The translations under genes and the position numbers were made by a program. Positions 1 through 7,700 of a DNA stretch of 64,000 nt are shown here, one piece after another; position 1 is the first letter of the stretch, and each line of letters begins with the position of its first letter. The notes below the pieces were generated by a model that saw nothing but the letters and a program-made list of their open reading frames with translations, was not told the origin of the DNA and ran no database searches. The DNA is from a virus: positions 25,287-89,286 of the IMG/VR virus record IMGVR_UViG_3300032893_000021. The stretch is one strand, 5' to 3'.

Positions 1-2
1 AC

Positions 3-1418
3 CGGGCGCGCTCGATCCTGCGGGCCGGGTTCCTCGCGGCCCTGGTCGGCGGCGCCCGGGACGCCGCGGCCGAGGCGGGCGAGGACCCGGACCTATGGGG
101 CGAGGGCGACTTCGGGGACGAGGCGGACGCCCTCGTCGAGGGCCAGCACCACTGGATCGCCGGGCTGGCGTCGGTCCTCGCGCTCGGGCAGCTCACAGAG
201 GGGATGCTCTCGTCGCGGGCGGGGCTCTACGCGAGCGGCATGTACGGCGCGTACGAGTCCGGCTTCGCGGACGGCGTCGGGGCGTCACGGCCGGGCTGGA
301 CGGCCACGTGGAGGACGGAGGGCGACAAGGAGGTCTGCGAGCTCTGCGCCGACCGCGACGGGGCGTCCTGGCCCGCCGACGGGTCGTACCCGCTCCCCGG
401 CGAGGGCGGCTTCGGCGACCAGTGCGACGGAGGCCCGAACTGCCGGTGCGCGGTCGACTACACGTACGACGGCGACGCGGCCCAGGCCCCCGACGCCCCA
501 GAGGAGCCGCTCGACGTCGCGGCCGCCGCCACGGCCGACCTGCTGAAGCTCCGCGACGGCGCTATGTGGGACGAGTACTGGAACTCTAGGTCCCCGGCCA
601 AGGTCGCCGACCCGGACTGGACGGAGCTCCCGACCCCGACGCTGCTCCGGGTGGCGGCGGTCCTGCGCAAGTACAGCGAGGACCAGCCGCGAGTACCGGC
701 GGGCAGCGCAGAGGGAGGCGAGTTCGCGTCGGCCGGTGGCGAGTCGGCCCACCTCGCGGCCATGTCGAGGATGGACGCGGCCGGGGTCGCGGCGTACGTC
801 GAGGCCCACACGGGCACCAGGGTCGACTACTCCCGCACGGACAACTACGGTCACGCGATCCCCGACGCCAAGCCGAAGATGTCGTGGCTCCGCCCGGCGA
901 TGGCGCGGTTCGTCGCGCTCCACGAGCAGTTCCCAGGAGTGACCGTCACCAAGATCGGGTTCGGGACCGCGTCCGGCAAGAACGCGGGCAGCGTGCTCGC
1001 GTTCTGCACCAGGGACCCGTGGAACGGGACCTCGGAGATCACGCTGGTCACGACGTACTGGGCCGGGCACTGGGGCATCAATATGGCAGAGGGCTGGAAC
1101 GCGGCCGGGCCGAGCCCGGAGGCGATCATGACCCACGAGTTCGGCCACGCCGTCGACGCCGCCGCCTTCCGGGCGGCGGACCAGCAGACGGTCTACCCCG
1201 ACTCCGACCTCGGGTGGCGCCTCAACACCTTCATGAAGGCCCCGGCGATCTCGGGCTACGGGCGGTCGGACGACTCCGATCTCCGCAAGGAGAAGTTCGC
1301 CGAGCTGTTCGCGGCCGTGTACGCGCCGACGGGGAACCCACCGGCAGACCAGGAGGCCGGGCTGCGGGCGTACCTCGCGGCGGCGCTCGGGACCGCCAAG
1401 GCCGCGCTCGTCGGCTAG
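3..1418 (+). CDS. MuF-like minor head protein fused to a zincin metalloprotease domain (5' partial)
   Basis: The reading frame is open to the left edge, so the start is missing; 471 residues are visible. An N-terminal half resembles the phage Mu F / SPP1 gp7 minor head family: helical, then CELC (about 112-115) and PNCRC (about 145-149) flanking a short basic loop, the usual MuF ending. A linker with a DQPR...GGEFAS motif follows. The C-terminal half carries HEFGH (about 378-382), the HExxH zinc site of zincins, in a domain of about 200 residues. MuF proteins enter the head with the portal, so the peptidase may be packaged or injected (inference). The portal gene should lie just upstream, outside the window. 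Confidence 0.72.
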   Translation, partial: RARSILRAGFLAALVGGARDAAAEAGEDPDLWGEGDFGDEADALVEGQHHWIAGLASVLALGQLTEGMLSSRAGLYASGMYGAYESGFADGVGASRPGWTATWRTEGDKEVCELCADRDGASWPADGSYPLPGEGGFGDQCDGGPNCRCAVDYTYDGDAAQAPDAPEEPLDVAAAATADLLKLRDGAMWDEYWNSRSPAKVADPDWTELPTPTLLRVAAVLRKYSEDQPRVPAGSAEGGEFASAGGESAHLAAMSRMDAAGVAAYVEAHTGTRVDYSRTDNYGHAIPDAKPKMSWLRPAMARFVALHEQFPGVTVTKIGFGTASGKNAGSVLAFCTRDPWNGTSEITLVTTYWAGHWGINMAEGWNAAGPSPEAIMTHEFGHAVDAAAFRAADQQTVYPDSDLGWRLNTFMKAPAISGYGRSDDSDLRKEKFAELFAAVYAPTGNPPADQEAGLRAYLAAALGTAKAALVG

Positions 1419-1574
1419 GGGTGCCTGGGGCTGGCCCTGCGGCCCGGCAGCGCCTAGAGTTGGGCCCTCGGTCCAGCTCGGGAGGCGAAGTTGAGAACCA
1501 GGATCGCGAGCATCCGGGTCGGGGTGGGCACCCCCGAGATCAAGCGCGTGCCAGAGCGAATAGGAGGCCCGACC

Positions 1575-1892
1575 GTGGCGTTCCAGATCCGCGACGACCA
1601 GCAGGTCACCCTGACCGCCTCGGCCCTCGACGACGAGGGCAACCCGGCGGCCGCCACCATCGCGTTCAGCTCGTCGGACGAGACGGTCGCCGCCGTCACC
1701 GACAACGGGGACGGCACGGCGCTGCTCGTGGCGTCGCCCGGCGAGGGCGGCCTCGGCACGGCGACCGTCACGGCGACCGTGACTGACCTGTCCGGCGACG
1801 CAGTCATCACCGGGACGTTCGACGTCGAGGTCGTGGCGGGCGACGCCGTGACCGTGAACATCACCCCCGGCGCGCCCGAGCCGAAGGCATAG
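1575..1892 (+). CDS. Ig-like (Big_2-type) small virion protein
   Basis: A 105-residue protein that is one Ig-like beta-sandwich: repeated T-V-x-A strands, the signature SSDETVAAVTDNGDGTA, and an acidic GDAVTVNITPG ending. Domains of this kind decorate capsids and tails and are thought to bind surface glycans weakly. The GTG at 1575 is preferred because AGGAGG stands seven bases upstream and the domain begins directly after it. An in-frame TTG at 1491 with GGAGG upstream would add 28 residues. A possible -10 (TAGAGT) lies near 1455. It converges on the minus-strand operon that ends at 1896. Confidence 0.7.
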   Translation: MAFQIRDDQQVTLTASALDDEGNPAAATIAFSSSDETVAAVTDNGDGTALLVASPGEGGLGTATVTATVTDLSGDAVITGTFDVEVVAGDAVTVNITPGAPEPKA

Positions 1893-1895
1893 CCG

Positions 1896-2255
1896 TCAGG
1901 GGCGGCGCCCCGTCATCTCCGAGAGCCGGGCGGCCGTCATCGGCCCGGCCGTCCGGCCAGAGCATCCCTGGCACCTCCCGCCCGGCGTCCCGGGCCGGAT
2001 CGTGACCATGCAGGACGGGGACAGGCACCGCCGCGTCTCGCGCTCGACCCAGGCGCGCGCCCGGGCGGTCGAGCGCGCCCCCACGTAGCCTCCGTGGACC
2101 CTGCAGACCCAGACGTCCGTCCGGCGGACGTACGGGCGCTCCGCGCGGGCCGCGGTCCCGGCCGGTACGACGCGCCACCACGGGGAGGCCGCGGGCCACC
2201 ACGCCGAGCAGGCGGCGCACCATCTGACCTCCCGGCCGCCGACCGTCCGCGTCAC
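1896..2255 (-). CDS. Cys-rich small protein, last gene of the minus-strand operon
   Basis: 119 residues with a GTG start that overlaps the upstream stop (GTGA). Cysteines form WCAAC, CRVHGG, CLSPSC and CQGC groups, consistent with one or two zinc ribbons. The middle is arginine-rich. No family was recognised. It is the eighth and last gene of the cassette that runs leftwards from 4647 and stops three bases from the convergent Ig-like gene. Confidence 0.5.
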   Translation of the reverse strand: MTRTVGGREVRWCAACSAWWPAASPWWRVVPAGTAARAERPYVRRTDVWVCRVHGGYVGARSTARARAWVERETRRCLSPSCMVTIRPGTPGGRCQGCSGRTAGPMTAARLSEMTGRRP

Positions 2256-2536
2256 GTCCGGGTCCCCGGCCGCCGGGACGGCTTCATCCAGACTGGGCGG
2301 CCGTACCGGGGCTCCGCCTCCCCCCCGGGCTCCGCCTCCCCGGGCTCCGCCGGGTCGTAGCCCTCGAGCCGGGCGAGCGCGCGGTACCGCTCCGGCAGGG
2401 AGCCAGCGTCGCCCGTGTCGAGGAAGCGGCGGATGGCCGCCGTCTCGGCCGGGGTATGGGCCCGGAAGGCCCAGCCGTGGACGACGCGGTTGCGGCGCCG
2501 CTGCTCCAGGGCGGCGGGCGAGCCCCTACCCGGCAT
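2252..2536 (-). CDS. small hypothetical protein
   Basis: 94 residues. The ATG at 2536 has GGGAGG eight bases upstream and overlaps the previous stop. The N-terminal half (LEQRRRNRVVHGWAFRAHT) looks helical and basic. The C-terminal half is a P-G-E-A-E-P stretch encoded by a threefold DNA repeat of GGGCTCCGCC near 2314-2356, a likely site of length variation. No family was recognised. It sits in the minus-strand accessory operon and is coupled by overlap to the next gene. Confidence 0.5.
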   Translation of the reverse strand: MPGRGSPAALEQRRRNRVVHGWAFRAHTPAETAAIRRFLDTGDAGSLPERYRALARLEGYDPAEPGEAEPGGEAEPRYGRPVWMKPSRRPGTRT

Positions 2537-2807
2537 CCCGGTCGCCTCCCTCGTCGTCCGGGTCGTCGGGGTCCGGCTGTCGGTCCGCCACCTCCTGCGC
2601 CCGAGCGAGCTGCGCGACGATCGGGTCGGGCCCCTCGGCCTCCCAAAGGCGCTGGCAGAGCTCCCACGCCTGGTCCTTGAGCCGCCCGGCGGCCTCGTTG
2701 CCGGGGCGGTTGTAGCCGCCGCGCCTCCATGCCTCGAGCCGCCGCCGCTGCCGGGCCTCGGCCCGGCGGGCGACGATCTGGAGGCGGCGCGCCGAGACCA
2801 TGTCCAT
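2526..2807 (-). CDS. small basic helical protein
   Basis: 93 residues starting at an ATG preceded by AGGAGGGGG. Residues 5-45 are strongly basic and helical (ARRLQIVARRAEARQRRRL). The C-terminus is very acidic (DPDDPDDEGGDRD), giving a charge-split protein that could bind nucleic acid or a partner. No family was recognised. It lies between the 269-residue gene and the 94-residue gene of the same operon. Confidence 0.5.
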   Translation of the reverse strand: MDMVSARRLQIVARRAEARQRRRLEAWRRGGYNRPGNEAAGRLKDQAWELCQRLWEAEGPDPIVAQLARAQEVADRQPDPDDPDDEGGDRDAG

Positions 2808-2823
2808 CGTCCCCCTCCTCCTT

Positions 2824-3633
2824 CTACCGGGCCAGGACGAACGCTCGGGCCTTGTTGACGACCAGCGGGAGGTCGTCGGGGCCCTTGACGTAGGGGCTGA
2901 TCCAGATCTGCCGGTGCAGGTTGAGCGTCGAGTACCACTGGTTCCGCCAGTGCCCGCCCACGATCCAGCGGTGGCTCCATTCGACGTGCCCGTGCTCGGG
3001 CTCGTGCTCCGGCCCCGCCGGTCGCCGGAGGCGGACCACCGTGACGTACTCGTGGGGCAGGCGAACCCGCTCCGCCCGGCGCAGATAGGCCCGCGGCGGG
3101 CGCTCCTTGGTCCAGACCGCCATGGTCTGGTTGAGCAGCCGCCAGACCGCCTGAACCTGCGTCTGGACCTTGAGGTGGCCACGGTTCGGGAGGCCCTCCG
3201 GGATCATCGCCCCGATGTCCCAGAGGACGGTGTGAGTCGGCACCCAGCGGCTGGCCCGCCGGGCCTCCCGGGCCGCCGCCGGGTCCTGCGCGTCGAGTTC
3301 ATCCGGGACGTCCTGATCGTGGTAGAGCGTCAGCATGACGCTGGCCCCGTTGGCCTGCCACGCGGCGACCGACCACGTCAGGGTGGCCGCCGGGACCTCC
3401 GAGCCGTCCACGCGGATGCGGACCTCGCCGGGCTCCGGTGTGATCGACAGCGGGCGGGGGAAGATGACGAGCCCGTTGCGGGTGATCAGGTCCTCCTCGA
3501 TGAGCGGCTTGGGCCGGAAGCCGTCGATCGCGGCCTCGACCACCTTCATCATCTCGGGCTCGACCCAGACCGGCTCCGCGTTGAACACCCGGGTGGCCTC
3601 GGACCGGGCCCACCAGTCGGCCATCCAGATCAT
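2824..3633 (-). CDS. conserved phage protein with HRW...GHWRNQ...IWI...KGP C-terminal motif
   Basis: 269 residues. The ATG at 3633 overlaps the stop of the 42-residue gene (ATGA). The last 60 residues carry SHRWIVGGHWRNQWY followed by IWISPYVKGP. From memory this arrangement recurs in actinobacterial and actinophage proteins of unknown function. The N-terminal two thirds is a mixed alpha/beta region without catalytic motifs that could be recognised. It is the largest gene of the minus-strand cassette and probably its main effector. No function is assigned. Confidence 0.65.
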   Translation of the reverse strand: MIWMADWWARSEATRVFNAEPVWVEPEMMKVVEAAIDGFRPKPLIEEDLITRNGLVIFPRPLSITPEPGEVRIRVDGSEVPAATLTWSVAAWQANGASVMLTLYHDQDVPDELDAQDPAAAREARRASRWVPTHTVLWDIGAMIPEGLPNRGHLKVQTQVQAVWRLLNQTMAVWTKERPPRAYLRRAERVRLPHEYVTVVRLRRPAGPEHEPEHGHVEWSHRWIVGGHWRNQWYSTLNLHRQIWISPYVKGPDDLPLVVNKARAFVLAR

Positions 3634-3758
3634 GCCCTCGCCGTCGACGTCCTGACCGCGGTGGCGGCCATCCATCTGCGGGCGAACCGCTCGCCCACGT
3701 CGCTCGCGAGGAAGTTGTAGATGTCGATCTGCACGTCGAGCGCGTCCTGCCAGCCCAT
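3630..3758 (-). CDS. 42-residue protein between operon genes
   Basis: A short frame (MGWQDALDVQIDIYNFLASD...) starting six bases after the stop of the upstream gene, with a G-run as possible ribosome site. It ends in an ATGA overlap with the 269-residue gene. Codon third positions are GC like the neighbours and the sequence looks like a folded amphipathic helix, so it is more likely a real small gene than spacer. Confidence 0.5.
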   Translation of the reverse strand: MGWQDALDVQIDIYNFLASDVGERFARRWMAATAVRTSTARA

Positions 3759-3761
3759 CGC

Positions 3762-4193
3762 CTACGTCCCCCCGCCCACGCTGCGGGCGCTGGCGGCGAG
3801 CAGCGAGGCCTCGGGCACCGGCGCGTTGGCGGCCGGGTCGTAGTGGTCGAGGTCGCCCGCGACGATCGCGGTGAGGTCGAACGCCGCCCCGTAGGCGGCC
3901 TCCGCCTCGCGGCACGCCGCCGAGTCGAGCCCGGCGTCCAGGAGCGCCATCGACGCCGCGATGTGCTTGCGGACGTCGGCAGCGGCCTTCCGCGCCTGCG
4001 CGCGGCGGTCCTTCCCGTTCTCCATCTCGTTCCTCCTCTGGCCGGGCCTCCCGGGCGCCAACGCCGTCGAGACGCGCGGCTCGCCCTGCTCGCCCGGGTC
4101 GCCGTCGGCGGCGTCGCGCACGAGCGCGTAGAGGCGCTCGCGCTCCTCCGGCGTGTAGGGCTCCTGCCCCGGCATCATCCCGTCTTCGGTCAT
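3762..4193 (-). CDS. helical accessory protein with possible internal start
   Basis: 143 residues from an ATG overlapping the upstream stop (ATGA). Residues 1-40 are acidic (PYTPEERERLYALVRDAADG). Residues 57-143 form a separate helical block beginning MENGKDRRAQARK. The internal ATG at 4025 has an excellent AGAGGAGG ribosome site, so an 87-residue product (4025 to 3762) is probably also or instead made. No family was recognised. Confidence 0.55.
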   Translation of the reverse strand: MTEDGMMPGQEPYTPEERERLYALVRDAADGDPGEQGEPRVSTALAPGRPGQRRNEMENGKDRRAQARKAAADVRKHIAASMALLDAGLDSAACREAEAAYGAAFDLTAIVAGDLDHYDPAANAPVPEASLLAASARSVGGGT

Positions 4194-4513
4194 CGGACCT
4201 GTCCCCCCCTCTCCGCGTCGCGCATCTCGGCGCGGTAGCGGCTGTCGTCCGGGGCCGCCCAGTAGGACTCGGGCGGCCCGTCCGGCTCGAACTCCGGCTC
4301 GGCGGGCTCGACGTCGAACCCGTCCGACCCGTCGCAGTCCGGGTCGTTGCAGTAGGCGATGACGCCCGTCGGGAACTCGCGGTGGGCCTCGTGGTCGAGG
4401 ACCGCCTCGACGCCGCACGTCGGGCACTCGCGGCGCTCCGTCCACTCGCGGTCGGCGCCGCCGATCTGGTACTCGCGCCCGGTCACGCCGGGCGGGTAGT
4501 TCGACAGGGTCAT
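4190..4513 (-). CDS. zinc-ribbon protein
   Basis: 107 residues; the ATG overlaps the preceding stop (ATGA). CPTC followed about 25 residues later by YCNDPDC forms a four-cysteine ribbon. The rest is acidic and disordered (EPAEPEFEPDGPP). Probably a small nucleic-acid or protein binder; no specific family was recognised. Second gene after the divergent promoter. Confidence 0.55.
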   Translation of the reverse strand: MTLSNYPPGVTGREYQIGGADREWTERRECPTCGVEAVLDHEAHREFPTGVIAYCNDPDCDGSDGFDVEPAEPEFEPDGPPESYWAAPDDSRYRAEMRDAERGGQVR

Positions 4514-4647
4514 CGCGCGGCCTTCCGCGCCAGCGCGAGAGCGAGCGCCAGGCGCCGCGTGATCGCGTCCGCGTAGGCCCGGCAGGCCGGGCACGTCGCG
4601 AGCGCGCCGCCCCCGTGGGGCTTGCCCGTGTGGCCAGATCCCATCAT
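4510..4647 (-). CDS. 45-residue protein, first gene of the minus-strand operon
   Basis: It starts ATG ATG at 4647 with GGAGG seven bases upstream, about 40 bases after the minus-strand -10 box. It carries a single CPAC pair and an alanine/leucine/arginine helix (RRLALALALARKAAR). It overlaps the next gene (ATGA). Promoter, ribosome site and coupling support a real gene; function unknown. Confidence 0.5.
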   Translation of the reverse strand: MMGSGHTGKPHGGGALATCPACRAYADAITRRLALALALARKAAR

Positions 4648-4689
4648 CGTCAACCTCCGTGACTGGGGCCTCCGCCCCGATCCGTCCAC

Positions 4690-4751
4690 AGCATAGCCGG
4701 TCCGCGGATCATTGTAAACCCCTTTACATAGGTTCCCAGACCGGCTATGCT
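4690..4751. promoter_or_regulatory. mirror-symmetric divergent promoter
   Basis: Plus strand: TTTACA at 4723-4728, 17 bp, TATGCT at 4746-4751. Minus strand: TTTACA (complement of 4713-4718), 17 bp, TATGCT (complement of 4690-4695). The -35 boxes are two arms of a palindrome, TGTAAA-CCCC-TTTACA. The outer 13 bp at each end (4690-4702 and 4739-4751) are exact inverted repeats. It drives the minus-strand cassette (4647 leftwards) and the plus-strand genes from 4797. The central palindrome is a natural operator for one dimeric regulator acting on both directions (inference). Confidence 0.85.
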
Positions 4752-4796
4752 CGCGACGGAGCCCGGCGAGGGCCGGGCGCTCGAGGAGGAAGCTGG

Positions 4797-5063
4797 ATGG
4801 GCGGCACGAGCCTCGGCCCCTGCGGGTGCGACCTGCTGGAGGGCCGCTGCGCCCGGCATCGGGCGATGATGGAGGCGATCCACGACGCGTGGTACGGCCT
4901 GGTTCCGATGAGCGGCACGACAGACGCGATCTGGGCCCTGAGCGACGGCTACGGGACGCCGGGCTTCGTGCCCGCCCAAGGCCACGACTGGAGCGGCATC
5001 CGGGACAGCTCGATCGGGGCCGTCGAGGCCATGTACGCGGCCGCCACGGGAGGCGCGCGATGA
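4797..5063 (+). CDS. small hypothetical protein, first gene after the promoter
   Basis: 88 residues, ATG with GAGGAGG upstream, 46 bases downstream of the -10 box. Begins MGGTSLGPCGCDLLEGRCARH with three to four cysteines and a histidine in the first 25 residues, then a mixed region containing YGLVPMSGTTDAIWALSDG. No family was recognised. Stop overlaps the next ATG (ATGA). Confidence 0.55.
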   Translation: MGGTSLGPCGCDLLEGRCARHRAMMEAIHDAWYGLVPMSGTTDAIWALSDGYGTPGFVPAQGHDWSGIRDSSIGAVEAMYAAATGGAR

Positions 5064-5845
5064 GCGCGGCTGGCGGTCGCGATCCGCTCTGGCCCGCCGG
5101 GGACCGCCCGATGTGCGGCGAGTGCAAGGCGGTCCCGGTCTACATGGCCGGACTCTGCGGAAGCTGCTGGGCCGCGAAGGGCCGCGCCGCGGCTGCCGTG
5201 ACGTGCAGCGGGTGCGGCCACGCCCACCACTGGCGCGAGTGCCAAGCCGACGTGCTGGGGCTGCTGGGCACGGCCTACCGCTGCCCGTGCCGTAGACGCG
5301 GCCCGCGCGGGTCCGAGGGGCCGGAGGTCGGCGGGACGAGCATCCGCTCGACGCTCGGGGCAGCGGACGTGGTCCTCGGGGAGGTCGAGGAGCGCACCTG
5401 GACGGTCGTCCAGCACGAGGTCGACGGCTTCCCGGTCCCGGGCTCGACCGGCCGCCGGGAGGTCAGCCGCGAGGTGCGCTTCGCCTTCCGGCTCGAGGCG
5501 GAAGCCTGGGCCGAGGCGCAGCGCGCGGAGGGGTTCACCGAGTTCCACTTCAGCCACACCGCCTGCGGGTACTACGGGCCGACCGACTCGCTCGGGAACT
5601 GCTGGACCGCCACGGCGCGCCGCCGGATCGCCCGCTCGGGTGACCGGGTCGAGGTCGTTTGGCCCGGCAGCGCCTTCGAGGGGCGGACCGGGGTCGTCGA
5701 GCAGGCGTTCGACGAGACGGCCAACGTCGTCCTCGACTCGCCCGGCGTCCGCGAGCCACACATGAACTTCGGGCTCCAGGAGCTGCGGGTCCTCGACGAG
5801 GCCTGGGAGGACAACATGGAGAGGTTCGCGAGGGGCGACTCATGA
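5060..5845 (+). CDS. multi-zinc-ribbon protein with KOW/SH3-like domain
   Basis: 261 residues. N-terminus: MCGEC and LCGSC, then TCSGCGHAHHWREC and CPC, enough for two zinc sites in the first 80 residues. The middle is a beta-rich region (100-180). The C-terminal RSGDRVEVVWPGSAFEGRTG reads like a KOW/SH3-type barrel. Such barrels bind nucleic acid or ribosomal components in other proteins. Function unknown. Overlaps both neighbours by ATGA. Confidence 0.6.
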   Translation: MSAAGGRDPLWPAGDRPMCGECKAVPVYMAGLCGSCWAAKGRAAAAVTCSGCGHAHHWRECQADVLGLLGTAYRCPCRRRGPRGSEGPEVGGTSIRSTLGAADVVLGEVEERTWTVVQHEVDGFPVPGSTGRREVSREVRFAFRLEAEAWAEAQRAEGFTEFHFSHTACGYYGPTDSLGNCWTATARRRIARSGDRVEVVWPGSAFEGRTGVVEQAFDETANVVLDSPGVREPHMNFGLQELRVLDEAWEDNMERFARGDS

Positions 5846-5997
5846 CGGACACCCTGTTCGGCATCGCCGCCGTCGCGGCGATCGCGTACACCGTGACGGA
5901 CCTCGTCCGGCGGCTCGACCGCTGGCTCGACCGCAAGACCGGGATGACGGCGCGCTGGAGCCCGCCGCGGCAGGCGCACCGGGGACGGCGGAGGTGA
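5842..5997 (+). CDS. 51-residue membrane protein
   Basis: Starts by ATGA overlap. Residues 4-22 (TLFGIAAVAAIAYTVTDLV) are one hydrophobic segment followed by a very basic tail (RRLDRWLDRK ... RGRRR), giving an N-out/C-in single-span topology. A holin-like role is possible but there is no lysin beside it. Confidence 0.55.
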   Translation: MTDTLFGIAAVAAIAYTVTDLVRRLDRWLDRKTGMTARWSPPRQAHRGRRR

Positions 5998-6236
5998 GCG
6001 TCAGCAGGTCCTGCGACCGCTGCCGCATGGCGCGCCAGCGCGTCCTGGACGGGCGCCCGGTCAGCGTCGTCCGGCGGTACACGATGTCGGTCCAGGTCCC
6101 CGGCGGCGGGGCCCGCTACGGCTTCGGCGCCATCGACCTGTGCGACGAGTGCTGGGAGGAGGTCTGCCAGCCGAAGCAGCGCCCGACGCGCGGGACGCCG
6201 CGCAAGCACCCGTCGATGCTGGGGGCCGGGCGATGA
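5994..6236 (+). CDS. zinc-ribbon protein
   Basis: 80 residues, GTG start overlapping the previous stop (GTGA). CDRC near the N-terminus and CDEC near residue 53 flank a beta region, a typical two-knuckle ribbon. The C-terminus is basic (PKQRPTRGTPRKHP), compatible with nucleic-acid binding. No specific family. Confidence 0.55.
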   Translation: MSVSRSCDRCRMARQRVLDGRPVSVVRRYTMSVQVPGGGARYGFGAIDLCDECWEEVCQPKQRPTRGTPRKHPSMLGAGR

Positions 6237-6487
6237 GCCGCCGCCCGCTCCCGCCGGTCCGCTCGACCCACACCGGGGTCGCCGAGGCGGACGCCGCCTG
6301 CTCCGACTGCCAGTTCACGGCCGAGGGCAAGAACGCGCTCGGCCTCGGGAACGTCCACGCGCGCCGGACCGGGCACGAGGTGGTCTGCTCCCAGACGATC
6401 GTCGCGGTCTACAACCGCAACGACGGAGCCGGGGCGCCCGAGCGCCGGGGCGCCGCGACGGACAGGCTGTTCGGAGACGTGCCGTGA
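6233..6487 (+). CDS. C2H2-like zinc-finger protein
   Basis: 84 residues, ATGA overlap. CSDCQFTAEG followed by VHARRTGHEV gives C-x2-C-x18-H-x5-H, the pattern of small phage C2H2 finger proteins seen often in actinophages (from memory). Likely DNA or RNA binding. It directly precedes the glycosyl/methyltransferase island and is coupled to it by a GTGA overlap. Confidence 0.55.
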   Translation: MSRRPLPPVRSTHTGVAEADAACSDCQFTAEGKNALGLGNVHARRTGHEVVCSQTIVAVYNRNDGAGAPERRGAATDRLFGDVP

Positions 6488-7230
6488 GGGTCCTCTGCGG
6501 CTGGACGGACCTTCAGCCCGAGACGCGCGCCGCGCTCGACTCCTCGGGCTACCCCGTCGAGTACGTCGACTGCCGTGGCGACCAGTCGCGCTACCACGGC
6601 GCGCTCGAGGCGGCGTGGAGGGTCGGCGGCGACCTCGCCGTGGTCGAGCACGACATCGTCCCGTGGCCCGGCGCCCTCGCGGAGCTCGAGGCCTGCTGGC
6701 GCTCCTGGTGCGCGTTCCCGTACGAGCTGTCGGTCGGCTACGGGTCGTGGCTCGGCTGCGCCCGGTTCTCGGCCAGCCTGCTCGACGCGGTCCCGGACGC
6801 GCCAGCGGCCGTCGACCGGCTGCGCGACGACGGGACGCCCCGGCGCTACTGGGCGCGCCTCGACACCCGGCTGGCCCAGGTCCTCGAGGCGAACGGGCAC
6901 CGGCAGCACCAGCACTGGCCAGCGGTCGGGCACCTCAACCCGGCCCAGAGGTTCCTCGGGGCGGTCAACTGCTCGGCATGCGGGGCGCCGGTCCCGCCCG
7001 AGCAGATGCGCCTCGGGCCGCCGCCGTACGCCTGCCGGTCCTGCGGCTGGACGCCGCGCTGCGCCGAGTCGGTCTACCGGCGCGGAGAGCGCCTGCCGTG
7101 CCCGAACAGGGCCCGTATGATTGCGCTCGGCTCGCCGGGCGCCGCATGGACTCCCCTCTGCGGGACCCACGAGAACACCGACCGCTGGGCCAACTACCCG
7201 GACATCGACTGGAGGCCCGTCACGGCGTGA
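6484..7230 (+). CDS. glycosyltransferase-like protein (GT-A type) with C-terminal zinc ribbon
   Basis: 248 residues, GTG start. The N-terminal half has a Rossmann-like strand pattern and the motif VVEHDIVPWPG (about residues 55-65). This is equivalent to the metal-binding DxD-like loop shared with three other genes in this window (9443, 20206, 28913). A zinc ribbon follows (CSACG ... CRSCG) and further cysteines near the end. Probably transfers a sugar to a virion component or to nucleic acid; the acceptor cannot be inferred. First enzyme of the island at 6.5-10.1 kb. Confidence 0.5.
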   Translation: MRVLCGWTDLQPETRAALDSSGYPVEYVDCRGDQSRYHGALEAAWRVGGDLAVVEHDIVPWPGALAELEACWRSWCAFPYELSVGYGSWLGCARFSASLLDAVPDAPAAVDRLRDDGTPRRYWARLDTRLAQVLEANGHRQHQHWPAVGHLNPAQRFLGAVNCSACGAPVPPEQMRLGPPPYACRSCGWTPRCAESVYRRGERLPCPNRARMIALGSPGAAWTPLCGTHENTDRWANYPDIDWRPVTA

Positions 7231-7700
7231 GGATCGAGATAGGCGGCGGCGCCGTCCCCGTCGACGCGACCACGATGAACCTCGACCCCGTCCACGGGGA
7301 GGGCGAGTGGAGGCGTCCTGCCCAGGACGTCCCGTGGCCCTGCGAGGACGGGACGGTCGAGTCGGTCCGCGCCTCCCACGTGATGGAGCACGTCCCGGCC
7401 GCGGACCGGATCGCCGTGTTCAACGAGGCGTGGCGCGTCCTCCGGCCCGGCGGCTCGTTCGAGGTCGTCGTCCCGATCCTGTCGGCGTCGCTCGGGCCGT
7501 CCGGCCAGGTCTTGTTCGACTGGGGGGCGCTCGCCGACCCGACCCACGTGTCACTCTGGGTCCGGGAGTCGTTCGCCTACTTCACGGGCGCGATCCGCCC
7601 CAACGCCGAGTACGGCATCTCGCTCTGGCGCGAGCAGTCCTGGAGGGTCGAGCGCCAGCCGTTCGGCGACGAGGGGCACTGGACCGGGGTGAAGCCGTGA
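7227..7700 (+). CDS. SAM-dependent methyltransferase-like protein (short)
   Basis: 157 residues, GTG start overlapping the previous stop. It matches the second half of type-11 methyltransferases: SHVMEHVPAADR, then EAWRVLRPGGSFEVVVP (motifs IV-VI). The glycine-rich motif I is not visible, as in the short phage versions, so it may depend on a partner or be a reduced enzyme. It lies between two glycosyltransferase-like genes, suggesting methylation of a transferred sugar (inference). Confidence 0.6.
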   Translation: MRIEIGGGAVPVDATTMNLDPVHGEGEWRRPAQDVPWPCEDGTVESVRASHVMEHVPAADRIAVFNEAWRVLRPGGSFEVVVPILSASLGPSGQVLFDWGALADPTHVSLWVRESFAYFTGAIRPNAEYGISLWREQSWRVERQPFGDEGHWTGVKP

